Shown: one piece after another, positions 1-7,465 of the stretch | How the letters are laid out: each line of letters begins with the position of its first letter | Numbering within the stretch: position 1 is the first letter of the stretch | NCBI GenBank assembly: GCA_902514605.1 | Contig: CABXRL010000006.1 | Location: 1 to 40,185, forward strand | Direction: 5' to 3' | Length of the DNA stretch: 40,185 nt | Source of the DNA: an uncultured Pelagibacteraceae bacterium | Lineage (GTDB): Bacteria > Pseudomonadota > Alphaproteobacteria > Pelagibacterales > Pelagibacteraceae | Notes under the pieces: model-generated | What the model saw: the letters and a program-made list of their open reading frames with translations, nothing else | Told to the model about the DNA's origin: nothing | The model's database searches: none | Translations under genes and position numbers: made by a program

Positions 1-282
1 AAAAAACCAGCTAAAAAGAAAAAAGCTACAAAGAAAAAACCAACCAAGAAAAAAGCTACAAAGAAAAAAGCAACTAAGAAAAAAGCTGTTAAGAAAAAGC
101 CTAAGCCTAAAAAGAAAAAAGCTGTGAAGAAAAAGCCTAAGCCTAAAAAGAAAAAAGCTGTGAAGAAAAAGCCTAAGAAGAAAAAGGTTAAGAAAAAGCC
201 AAAAAAGAAAAAGAAGATAGTTAAAAAGAAAAGAACAGCTAAAAAGAAAAAAGCTAAAAAGAAACGAATTAAAAAGAAATAG
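1..282 (+). CDS. C-terminal tail of a lysine-rich protein (5' truncated)
   Basis: An open frame runs from the window edge to a TAG at 280-282. It encodes about 93 residues that are almost entirely Lys with Ala, Pro, Thr and Val, built from variations on AKKK, ATKKK, AVKKKPKPKKK and similar. This low-complexity basic tail resembles histone H1-like proteins and the basic C-terminal extensions of some bacterial DNA-binding enzymes such as topoisomerase I. Only the tail is visible, so the identity of the folded part, if any, cannot be settled. A role in nucleic-acid binding is inferred from charge alone. The coding strand is correspondingly A/G-rich and internally repetitive, including a 36-bp tandem duplication. 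Confidence 0.75.
   Translation, partial: KKPAKKKKATKKKPTKKKATKKKATKKKAVKKKPKPKKKKAVKKKPKPKKKKAVKKKPKKKKVKKKPKKKKKIVKKKRTAKKKKAKKKRIKKK
91..178 (+). repeat. 36-bp in-frame tandem repeat in the lysine-rich tail
   Basis: Bases 91-126 are repeated identically at 127-162, and a partial third copy continues to about 178. The unit is 12 codons (KKKPKPKKKKAV), so gain or loss of copies keeps the frame. Identical third positions in both copies point to recent duplication by slippage or recombination. Confidence 0.85.
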
Positions 283-340
283 CTAATTCCATCTAGTTAA
301 GTTTTATTTACTTTATCTAAATTAAATATAGATTTATTTT

Positions 341-2398
341 GTGAAACCTTTTTTGCAAAAATACTCAAATTATTTTACTTTTTTAGTAGTTCTTTTATTA
401 TTAATTTCACTTAAAATTATAAATCCATCATTTATAAAATCGGTTTCATACTTAAGTTTTGATTTATATCAAAAAGTATTCGCTGAAAAAAAAGATAGCG
501 ATGTGCTTATCATTGATATTGATGAAAATAGTTTAGGAAAATTTGGACAGTTTCCATGGAACAGAACAGTTTTTGCAAAAATACTAGATCAAGTAAATAC
601 ATCAGATCCCAAAGCAATTGGGTTTGATATTTTCTTTACTGAGAAAGATAAACAATCTCCTGATGAAATTATTAAATCCTACAATCTAGTGCCTGATAAT
701 GTCAAAAAGCTTTTAGAATTAAAAAGTCCTGACGACATTTTTTCTGAAAAGTTAAAACAATCTAAATCGGTAATTGCTGTTTTAGGCAGTGCCGTTCCTT
801 CACATTCAAATTACGATCGAAAAGCTAAGGCAAAATTTTTATCTAGAGGAGGTGACCCTAAACAATTTACTTATAAGTATCCCTATTCAATAGGTTCGCT
901 TGAAAAATTGGAAAAGGATGTAAAAGGTTTAGGCTCAATATCTTTTTTAGATCAGTTAGATGGAATAATTAGATCCTTACCTCTTATCGTTCAATTTGAT
1001 AAAAAATTATATCCTACTATGGGATTAGAGATGATCCGAGTGGGAGAAAAACAAAAGAATATATATGTCGAGTTAAATGAAGTTGGTATAGAAAGAATAA
1101 GTTCAAGGCCGCACAAAATTCTATCTGACCCTAATGGAATTATTTGGATAAAATATAAAAAATCAGACAAGAAACAATACATATCGGCAGGGGATGTATA
1201 TGATGGAAAATTTCAATCAGATTTTTTTAAGGATAAATATGTTTTAATTGGTGCATCGGCACAAGGACTTTTCGATCTAGTAAAAAATCCACTTGGTATC
1301 ACTATTCCAGGAGTTGAAGTCCATGCCAATGTGATAGAAAATATTTTAGATCAATCTTATTTAGTTAGAAATCCAAACACCTACATTTTTGAATTATTAT
1401 TTTCTATAATTGTTGCTTTAATTACATTTATATTATCACAGAAGATTAGACCAAAATACAGTTTATCAATTTTCTTTGGAAATATTCTAGCAATTATAAT
1501 TATTGGTTTTTCAATATATAAATTTAGATCTGAACTAATAGATATTAGCTATCCAATTTTTATTGTAACCATAACATTCTTAACTGGTCTTTATTTTAGA
1601 TTTATTGAAGAAAATAAACTAGCCCTGGCCAATTTGCAAAAAGAAGCAAAGCTTTTAAAAGAAAGAGAACTAGCTGCTGGAGTTCAAAAAAGCTTATTCC
1701 CCGATATATCAAAGTTTGAAAATTTTATATTCGCTAAAAACGTTCCAGCAAGAGATGTCTCAGGTGATTACTTTGATGTGGTTAGATCTACACCTGAGGA
1801 ATATTTTTTTACCTTAGCAGATGTCTCAGGAAAAGGTGTGAAAGCGGGTATGTACATGGCAAAAGCTTCTTCAATATTTAGAACGCTTACCAATTTAAAA
1901 TTTCCCTTAGAAAAAGTTGTCTTTGGAGTAAATAACGAATTAGTTGAGGCTAAATTTAAAGGAATGTTTGTAACAGCAGTATTTGGTAAAATAAATATCA
2001 AAACTGGAGAGTTAGTTTTTATTAATGCAGGTCACGAAAGCATTCTTGTTTTTGATCAAAATAAAAATTATGAATATATAAAGTCTGAAATGCCACCTCT
2101 TGGTATTGTCAAATACTTCACAGAATCGATGGTCAAATCAAGTACAATGGATTTAAAAGATAAGACTTTAGTCGTTTATACCGATGGGGTAACTGAGGGC
2201 TATCTTAAAAATGGTGAAGAATTGGGTGCTGAAGGAGTTCAAAAAATCGTTGATAATATGTCAGAAGTTACTCCAAAAAATATTGTTGAATCTATTGAAA
2301 AAGAGCTAAATTGGGGCGCTGAGAAATTGAGAGATGATATAACTTGCATGGCAATTAATATTAAAAATACTGAGTTAATTAAAAAAGTTAAAAAATGA
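341..2398 (+). CDS. CHASE2 sensor - SpoIIE/PP2C serine phosphatase
   Basis: A 685-residue membrane-anchored signalling phosphatase. An N-terminal membrane helix (about 10-32) is followed by an extracytoplasmic CHASE2 sensor domain (about 35-345, with the typical DVLIIDIDENSL and FPWNR region near its start). Three membrane helices lie at about 350-418, then a coiled-coil linker (about 420-452) leads into a SpoIIE-type PP2C domain (about 455-680). The phosphatase metal-site motifs are present: SGDYFD near 474, ADVSGKG near 493, NAGH near 561, YTDGVTEG near 612 and RDDIT near 664. The start is GTG. In characterised systems such phosphatases dephosphorylate a STAS-domain anti-anti-sigma factor; no STAS or anti-sigma kinase gene is visible here. 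The gene overlaps the next one by 4 bases (ATGA), suggesting co-translation with a surface protein. The CHASE2 ligand is unknown. Confidence 0.9.
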   Translation: MKPFLQKYSNYFTFLVVLLLLISLKIINPSFIKSVSYLSFDLYQKVFAEKKDSDVLIIDIDENSLGKFGQFPWNRTVFAKILDQVNTSDPKAIGFDIFFTEKDKQSPDEIIKSYNLVPDNVKKLLELKSPDDIFSEKLKQSKSVIAVLGSAVPSHSNYDRKAKAKFLSRGGDPKQFTYKYPYSIGSLEKLEKDVKGLGSISFLDQLDGIIRSLPLIVQFDKKLYPTMGLEMIRVGEKQKNIYVELNEVGIERISSRPHKILSDPNGIIWIKYKKSDKKQYISAGDVYDGKFQSDFFKDKYVLIGASAQGLFDLVKNPLGITIPGVEVHANVIENILDQSYLVRNPNTYIFELLFSIIVALITFILSQKIRPKYSLSIFFGNILAIIIIGFSIYKFRSELIDISYPIFIVTITFLTGLYFRFIEENKLALANLQKEAKLLKERELAAGVQKSLFPDISKFENFIFAKNVPARDVSGDYFDVVRSTPEEYFFTLADVSGKGVKAGMYMAKASSIFRTLTNLKFPLEKVVFGVNNELVEAKFKGMFVTAVFGKINIKTGELVFINAGHESILVFDQNKNYEYIKSEMPPLGIVKYFTESMVKSSTMDLKDKTLVVYTDGVTEGYLKNGEELGAEGVQKIVDNMSEVTPKNIVESIEKELNWGAEKLRDDITCMAINIKNTELIKKVKK

Positions 2399-4782
2399 TA
2401 CCTGGTTATCTAAAAAAAATTAAAAGATTAATTATAAAAGGCATACATAAACCTAAGGTATTTTTAATTTTATTTAGTTTATTCCTTCCATCACTAGCTT
2501 TTGCAGAAGCACCAGGTAAAACTTTCAAAGATGCTCGAATACCATCAGGTATCGGAACATCAAGCAACATTGTTTGTACTGCTTTTCAAGGTGCCACTAC
2601 TCTTTGGCGAGATAGAACTGAAAATCCTAAAGATGTTATCATAAGTGAAGATGGACATACTATATTTACAGTTAATATGGGTATGCAATCTGATTTGGAA
2701 ATTTCAATGAATAAACTAAGAGTAGCCAATCAATTAAGGACAAACAAAACAACTGAAAGAGTGCTTGGAGAGGGTACAGCTGACTGTGGTGATATTGATG
2801 GATTTGATCCATCGGGATATGCGGGCAGTACAATAAATAGTAATGCCTACGATGACATAAACATTAGCAGAGATGGAAAAACATTTATAATTCTATCAAG
2901 TACGAAAGAAATAATTAAATTTGATTTATCCATACCTTATGATTTTAAAACTGCAACGTTTACAAGTGAGGGTGATATTACGGTAGGTACTCCACATAAG
3001 TCTTTATCATTTAGCGGGGATGGAATGACTATGTTTTCTTTAAGCTCCACAGTTGACACACCTATTGTAAAAACTTATTCTTTGGGATCAAGTTTTGGCG
3101 TAACCTCGGCTTCTGAAACAAGTTCTATTAATTTAACATCTCGTGGATATTCTTTAAGAGGTGACGAAGTAGAAACGTTCTTAGACATAGAATTTAATCG
3201 AAATGGAAGTGAAATGTTTATCTTAAGTGCCACAAGTTCATTACTTAATCATCAAATTCTTCAATTTAGTTTAGAAAAAAATTATGATCTAACAACAGCT
3301 ACATACTTAGGAGCTTACACATTGGATTTTCTACAAGATTCAGCTCCTCCTAAACCACATAGAACAGATGGAAAGGCTCAACCTAAGGGATTTTCATTTT
3401 CAGGTGACGGGATGAATCTTTATTATGTTCAAGACTTAGGAGGTGATGGTGTCGATAGAATTACACATATTGAATTGGAATGTCCTTTTGGGATAATAAA
3501 ATGCTCGTCTGATACAAGAGCATCCATTGTTTCTCAAGTTGAATTAGCTAAACAAAATATTAGCTTAAACGTTGATACTATCTTTAAAAGATTTGAATGG
3601 ATTAAAAGAAATAGAGATAATGAGGATTTAACTAGCCATAATTTTAATATAAACTACCATAATCCTCTATTGAAATCTTTGGCAAGTAAATTTGAGCCAT
3701 CATTAAAGAATAATTTAGCAACCCTTGTAAGTAATACTCAAAAAAAGAAAAAAAAGAAAAAATCTAAATGGTCATCATGGAGTATAGCTGAAATTTCTGT
3801 TGGCAATTATGACGAAACGCTTTTAGATAATCCAAAAGATATTTACACCAAAGGACTTACATTTGGAGCAGACAGAAAAATTGGAGATGATAAGTTTTTT
3901 GGCCTGGCGTTAAGATATGGGAATAGCGAGTCTGATATCAGAAGATCTGTTCAAGAAGTAGATCTAGAGTCTTTAACATTGAATATTTATGGAGTTGTTC
4001 CAACCAGTAACACTCAGTATATAAATGCAGTTTTAGGCTTAAGCGCTTTAAGATTTGATAATAAATATTTACAAGCAATATCAGGCGAAAGAAATGGCAA
4101 ACAAGCATTTGCTTCTATTAATTACAGAACTAAAAGTACGTATAGTAAGTTTAATATTACCCCTACAGGAAAATTAACTTATGGAGTAACTCAGTTATCT
4201 GAATTTACTGATTTTATCAGTAATACTATTGATGCTGAAACTACGGATGTTAGATATAAAGAGGACACTTTTAAAAGTGGAGAATTTGCTGGTGGTCTTT
4301 TATTTGAATTGGAAAAATATATATCAGACCAAGGATCTTTACAACCAATGGGCGGAATTGAAATTATTTATGATTTAACAGATGATATTACTTACAAATA
4401 TCAAAATGTAGGTGCAACTGCAGTCAATAAAGAAACAATTAAAGGGAAATATTCAAGACAGAATTTGAAAACTAACATTGGTTTTGAAGCAATACATACA
4501 AATGGTTTCACTGTATCTACTGATTACCAAAGAACAATTCGTTTGAATGATAAAAGCGCAGCACCCACTTTTACTACAGAAAGGTTTATAATTAAATTTA
4601 GTAAGTCAAAAGAAGATGATACCCAGTTTGCTTTAGATTTTGATCCTCTGTCAAACAATTCTACAAATTTAAGTTACGCAAAAGATATTGGTAATTTTAA
4701 TTTAAAATTTAATTCTAATTATAGTCATATTAATAGAATTTCCGATTACGGTGCTAATATAGAACTTTCTGGAACTTTTTAA
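2395..4782 (+). CDS. Beta-propeller autotransporter (type Va-like surface protein)
   Basis: A 795-residue protein with a signal peptide ending near SLAFA (about 34-38). The N-terminal half has at least four repeats of the form 'F/I-S-x-DG-x-x-M/F-hydrophobic ... Y-D-hydrophobic-T-T-A-T' (for example FSGDGMTMF, FNRNGSEMF, FSGDGMNLY, and PYDFKTATF and NYDLTTATY). These are characteristic of bacterial beta-propeller repeats. A poly-lysine hinge lies at about 449-457. Residues from about 460 to the end look like an outer-membrane beta-barrel: alternating amphipathic strands, WSSWSIAEISVGNY at the barrel start, and a terminal aromatic residue (LSGTF). The inferred topology is a propeller passenger displayed outside on an autotransporter barrel. 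Translation is probably coupled to the upstream phosphatase. The ligand or adhesion target is unknown. Confidence 0.8.
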   Translation: MIPGYLKKIKRLIIKGIHKPKVFLILFSLFLPSLAFAEAPGKTFKDARIPSGIGTSSNIVCTAFQGATTLWRDRTENPKDVIISEDGHTIFTVNMGMQSDLEISMNKLRVANQLRTNKTTERVLGEGTADCGDIDGFDPSGYAGSTINSNAYDDINISRDGKTFIILSSTKEIIKFDLSIPYDFKTATFTSEGDITVGTPHKSLSFSGDGMTMFSLSSTVDTPIVKTYSLGSSFGVTSASETSSINLTSRGYSLRGDEVETFLDIEFNRNGSEMFILSATSSLLNHQILQFSLEKNYDLTTATYLGAYTLDFLQDSAPPKPHRTDGKAQPKGFSFSGDGMNLYYVQDLGGDGVDRITHIELECPFGIIKCSSDTRASIVSQVELAKQNISLNVDTIFKRFEWIKRNRDNEDLTSHNFNINYHNPLLKSLASKFEPSLKNNLATLVSNTQKKKKKKKSKWSSWSIAEISVGNYDETLLDNPKDIYTKGLTFGADRKIGDDKFFGLALRYGNSESDIRRSVQEVDLESLTLNIYGVVPTSNTQYINAVLGLSALRFDNKYLQAISGERNGKQAFASINYRTKSTYSKFNITPTGKLTYGVTQLSEFTDFISNTIDAETTDVRYKEDTFKSGEFAGGLLFELEKYISDQGSLQPMGGIEIIYDLTDDITYKYQNVGATAVNKETIKGKYSRQNLKTNIGFEAIHTNGFTVSTDYQRTIRLNDKSAAPTFTTERFIIKFSKSKEDDTQFALDFDPLSNNSTNLSYAKDIGNFNLKFNSNYSHINRISDYGANIELSGTF

Positions 4783-4791
4783 GTTTATTTG

Positions 4792-5046
4792 TTATTTAAG
4801 TAACTCTTGTAGTTTGTTTTCTTTTTCAAGAGCACGAACTTCATCGTAACCACCTATGTGCTGATCATCAAAAAATATTTGTGGAATGGTTCTTTTACCA
4901 TTTGCTTTTTTGATCATTTCATCCATTGCCCCTTCTACTTTACCAATATCAATTTCTTTATATGAAGCATTGTTTCTGGTTAATAATCTTTTTGCTGCTT
5001 CACAATAATTACACATCGGACCAGTATAAATTGTTACATTTTTCAT
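4792..5046 (-). CDS. grxC: Glutaredoxin 3 (GrxC-like)
   Basis: An 84-residue dithiol glutaredoxin, the usual size for GrxC. The active site is C12-N-Y-C15 where the family usually has CPYC; the proline is replaced by Asn. The cis-proline motif TIPQIF (Pro55) and the glutathione-binding GGYDE (65-69) are intact. It reduces protein disulfides and glutathione mixed disulfides in the cytoplasm. It lies 3 bases downstream of the DUF2805 gene and is almost certainly co-transcribed with it. Its 3' end converges with the autotransporter gene with a 9-base gap. Confidence 0.93.
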   Translation of the reverse strand: MKNVTIYTGPMCNYCEAAKRLLTRNNASYKEIDIGKVEGAMDEMIKKANGKRTIPQIFFDDQHIGGYDEVRALEKENKLQELLK

Positions 5047-5049
5047 TCT

Positions 5050-5346
5050 TTAAAGATAATCACCTTTTTTAATTTTACTAGTAATTTGTTTTCGCGAGTA
5101 TTCAAATTTTTTTTTATGTTTAATACTTTTTTGATTAACTCTTTTTCTCCAAAGTCTAAATGAGGAAGGTTTAAGAGACCTTCTCATTATTTTAATTACA
5201 TCAGGTTCTCTGTATCCAGTTTTTTCTTCAATTTCTTCAAAAGTGATCCTATCTGCCCAGGCGGCCCAGATGACCCAATCTGGACTTTCCACGTTTGGCT
5301 CGGGATTTTTGACTCGAGTGATTGGGGTGTGACCTTTTTTTTTCAT
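5050..5346 (-). CDS. DUF2805 / TIGR03643-family protein
   Basis: A 98-residue basic protein. Its core, WAAWADRITFEEIEEKTG followed by a stretch containing VIKIMRRSLKPSSFRLWRKRV, is the hallmark of the TIGR03643/DUF2805 family. The helix-turn-helix-like core plus a lysine-rich C-terminal tail suggests a small nucleic-acid-binding protein, but the family has no established function. It is the first gene of a two-gene unit with the glutaredoxin gene and is divergent from the LysE-family gene. Confidence 0.85.
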   Translation of the reverse strand: MKKKGHTPITRVKNPEPNVESPDWVIWAAWADRITFEEIEEKTGYREPDVIKIMRRSLKPSSFRLWRKRVNQKSIKHKKKFEYSRKQITSKIKKGDYL

Positions 5347-5407
5347 AAATTCCTTATATTTGAAAAAAAACCATAATGCATTTTTTTTCGGATCTGATAT
5401 ATTATTG

Positions 5408-5465
5408 AAGATAGTCCTTCTTAGCCATCTTTAGCTCCCGGTTTTTAAGGACTATCTTTTTTTTT
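5408..5465 (+). terminator. Intrinsic-terminator-like hairpin abutting the LysE-family start (possible attenuator)
   Basis: AAGATAGTCCTT (5408-5419) and AAGGACTATCTT (5447-5458) form a perfect 12-bp stem around a 27-base loop. A run of nine T (5457-5465) follows, and the ATG at 5466 comes immediately after it. This is the shape of a rho-independent terminator on the plus strand, but it sits in a divergent promoter region rather than behind a gene. It could be a leader attenuator or riboswitch expression platform for the downstream exporter, or the end of a short independent RNA. No Shine-Dalgarno site lies between the T run and the ATG. Confidence 0.6.
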
Positions 5466-6080
5466 ATGCTCCCCCTAGATTTTATACTGTTTTTACAGAT
5501 TATAATTTTTCTATTTATTACACCTGGTACACCACGAATAGTCATAATTTCTTATTCAATGAATTATGGAGTTCAAAAATGTGTTTGGACTGCTTTAGGA
5601 GACATTACCGCTAATTTAATTCAAGCTACTTTAGTTATTTTTGTATTAGGTAATTTTTTTTCAGATAATCCTAATTTTTTAAAAATTTTAAAATGGGTTG
5701 GTATAATTTATTTACTTTATTTAGCTTATGACGTTTATAAATCAGCTCCTAAAGACATAAATTCAAAAATAGTTAGTTCAAAAAGTTTTTTTTCTTTTTT
5801 TAAAGATGGTTTTTTAGTTGCAGGCACTAGTCCAAAGGCTTGGTTATTTTTTCCTTTAATATTTCCGCAGTTTATAGATTTTAGTTCAAATTATGTTGTT
5901 CAGTTTTTTATTTTAATAACTACTTATGTTGTCTTAGATTTTTTATCACTGATTGGTTATGCAATACTTGCACAAAAATTAATTAACTGGATAAAAGCAA
6001 ATCCAAAAACAATTAATACAATCTCAGCGAGTGTTTTAATTTTTATTGCTTTAATAATTATTATTGTGCAACAATTTTAA
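5466..6080 (+). CDS. LysE/RhtB-family amino-acid exporter
   Basis: A 204-residue, strongly hydrophobic protein with about six membrane helices. The N-terminus matches the LysE/RhtB pattern: a first helix followed by FITPGTPRIVIISYSM, in the place of the family's TPGP motif, then a glycine-containing second helix. A conserved-looking AGTSPKAWLFFP segment lies near residue 120. Family members export amino acids such as lysine, homoserine or threonine across the inner membrane; the substrate here cannot be read from sequence. The start is set by alignment to the family N-terminus, although it has no ribosome-binding site and directly follows a terminator-like hairpin. Confidence 0.85.
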   Translation: MLPLDFILFLQIIIFLFITPGTPRIVIISYSMNYGVQKCVWTALGDITANLIQATLVIFVLGNFFSDNPNFLKILKWVGIIYLLYLAYDVYKSAPKDINSKIVSSKSFFSFFKDGFLVAGTSPKAWLFFPLIFPQFIDFSSNYVVQFFILITTYVVLDFLSLIGYAILAQKLINWIKANPKTINTISASVLIFIALIIIIVQQF

Positions 6081-6106
6081 GAGCAGCTTAAAGCACGTTT
6101 TGTCAC

Positions 6107-6134
6107 TTGCAAAAGTATTATTTTCTTATTTAAT
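6107..6134 (+). promoter_or_regulatory. Possible sigma-70 promoter for the HAAT operon
   Basis: TTGCAA (6107-6112) is separated by 16 bases from TTTAAT (6129-6134), about 35 bases upstream of the binding-protein start at 6169. The start itself has a good Shine-Dalgarno site (GAGGAAG, ending 5 bases before the ATG). In DNA this AT-rich, box matches are weak evidence. Confidence 0.35.
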
Positions 6135-6168
6135 TGCTTTTTAATTAATTAATTAACGAGGAAGTAAA

Positions 6169-7407
6169 ATGAAAATAAATAAAATAATATTGAGTTTATT
6201 TTCTGCATTAGCAATACTTTTATCTTCTTCAGTAACATCTTTTGCAAAAGTTGTTGGTGATAAGATAATTTTAGGTTCTGCTATTTCATTAACTGGTAAA
6301 TATTCATCTAATGGTGTCCATACTCAAAATGGTTACAACATGGCTGTTGATAGAATTAATAGCATGGGTGGAGTTAAAGTTGGTGGAAAAACTTATAAGT
6401 TTGAGATCATCTACTATGATGATGAGTCAAACCCAAAAAGAGCAGCGCAACTTGCAGAAAGATTAATCTCACAAGATGGTGTTGAGTTTATGCTTGGCCC
6501 ATACAGTTCTGGATTAACAAAAGCAATTGCTCCAGTAACAGAAAAATATGGTGTACCAATGGTTGAGGCAAATGGTGCTTCTAGATCTTTGTTTACAAAA
6601 GGATACAAATATCTATTTGCAGTTTTAGCTCCAGCTAATTTATATTTGGATGTAGCTATTAGAACAGCAGTTGAGCTAAACGGTGGAAAAGGTGTTAGAA
6701 TTGCACAAGCATTTGAGCAAGATGCATTCTCACAAGACGTAAGATTAGGTATTTTAGATGCAGCAAAAGAAACTGGATCTGAGATCATAATTGACGACAA
6801 ACTACCAAAAGAACTTAACGATATGGCTGCAACATTAGTTAAAGTTAAACAAATGAAGCCAGATGTTCTAGTTGTTTCAGGACACACAAAAGGTGCATTA
6901 ACAGCAGTTAGACAAATTGCTGAAATGAAAGTAGATGTTCCTATGTTGGCTATGACACATTGTGATGCTGCAAAATTATCAAAACAACATGGTAAAAATT
7001 CCCAGTACTCATTATGCGCGTCTCAATGGCATAAAACACTAACTTACAAAGATGACTTCTTTAAAGATGGTATGACTTATGCGGCAGACTTTACCAAAGA
7101 GTTTGGTTATGATCCGCCGTATCAAGCAGCTGAGTCTTCAGCGGCATTATTAGTTTTTAAAGATGCATTTGAAAGAGCAAATTCTTTTGATCAAAAGAAA
7201 GTTAGAGATGCACTTGCAGCAACTAATATGCAAACATTCTACGGAAATATAAAGTTCGCACCGGGTGGTCAAAATGTTGACAAACCGATGGTTCTTTTCC
7301 AAGTTATGTGTGACGATTCAGGAAAATGTGAAAATAAAGTTGTAGCTCCACTTAAGTGGGCTTCTGCTGAATTAATTCACCCTATTCCTAAGTGGTCTAA
7401 AAGATAA
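6169..7407 (+). CDS. ABC transporter substrate-binding protein, amino-acid/amide (HAAT) type
   Basis: A 412-residue periplasmic binding protein with a signal peptide cleaved near VTSFA (about 26). The mature N-terminus (IILGSAISLTGKYSSNG, then YNMAVDRINSMGG) and the LGPYSSGLTKAIAPV region are typical of the LivK/AmiC-like Peripla_BP_6 fold. It delivers an amino acid, amide or similar small ligand to the permeases encoded downstream. It is the first gene of the run and is followed by a strong terminator before the permease gene, which should make it the most abundant product of the operon. The substrate is not determined; the linked AzlCD and CsiD-like genes suggest an amino acid or a derivative. 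Confidence 0.88.
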   Translation: MKINKIILSLFSALAILLSSSVTSFAKVVGDKIILGSAISLTGKYSSNGVHTQNGYNMAVDRINSMGGVKVGGKTYKFEIIYYDDESNPKRAAQLAERLISQDGVEFMLGPYSSGLTKAIAPVTEKYGVPMVEANGASRSLFTKGYKYLFAVLAPANLYLDVAIRTAVELNGGKGVRIAQAFEQDAFSQDVRLGILDAAKETGSEIIIDDKLPKELNDMAATLVKVKQMKPDVLVVSGHTKGALTAVRQIAEMKVDVPMLAMTHCDAAKLSKQHGKNSQYSLCASQWHKTLTYKDDFFKDGMTYAADFTKEFGYDPPYQAAESSAALLVFKDAFERANSFDQKKVRDALAATNMQTFYGNIKFAPGGQNVDKPMVLFQVMCDDSGKCENKVVAPLKWASAELIHPIPKWSKR

Positions 7408-7419
7408 TAATTAATCTAT

Positions 7420-7454
7420 AAATACCCCCTATACTCTAGGGGGTATTTTTTTTT
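7420..7454 (+). terminator. Strong intrinsic terminator between binding-protein and permease genes
   Basis: A 12-bp stem (7420-7431 pairing with 7437-7448, with five G:C pairs) closes a 5-base loop and runs into nine T (7446-7454). It lies 13 bases after the binding-protein stop and ends 11 bases before the permease start. Partial read-through would lower permease and ATPase expression relative to the binding protein. Confidence 0.9.
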
Positions 7455-7465
7455 AAGAGTAATTT

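Noticed and set aside
5376..5408. Calling the 10-codon frame MHFFSDLIYY as a gene
   Set aside because: Too short to support alone and no ribosome site; kept only as part of the attenuator hypothesis.
5399..5460. SAM-II/SAM-V-type riboswitch on the minus strand (GGCTAAGAAGG resembles part of that consensus)
   Set aside because: The long closed 12-bp stem does not fit the H-type pseudoknot layout of those riboswitches, and the DUF2805 gene is not a methionine-pathway gene.
6414..6887. 157-codon minus-strand frame inside the first binding-protein gene
   Set aside because: Shadow of a clear Peripla_BP_6 gene; no ribosome site and unlikely composition (Ser/Ala/Thr-rich).
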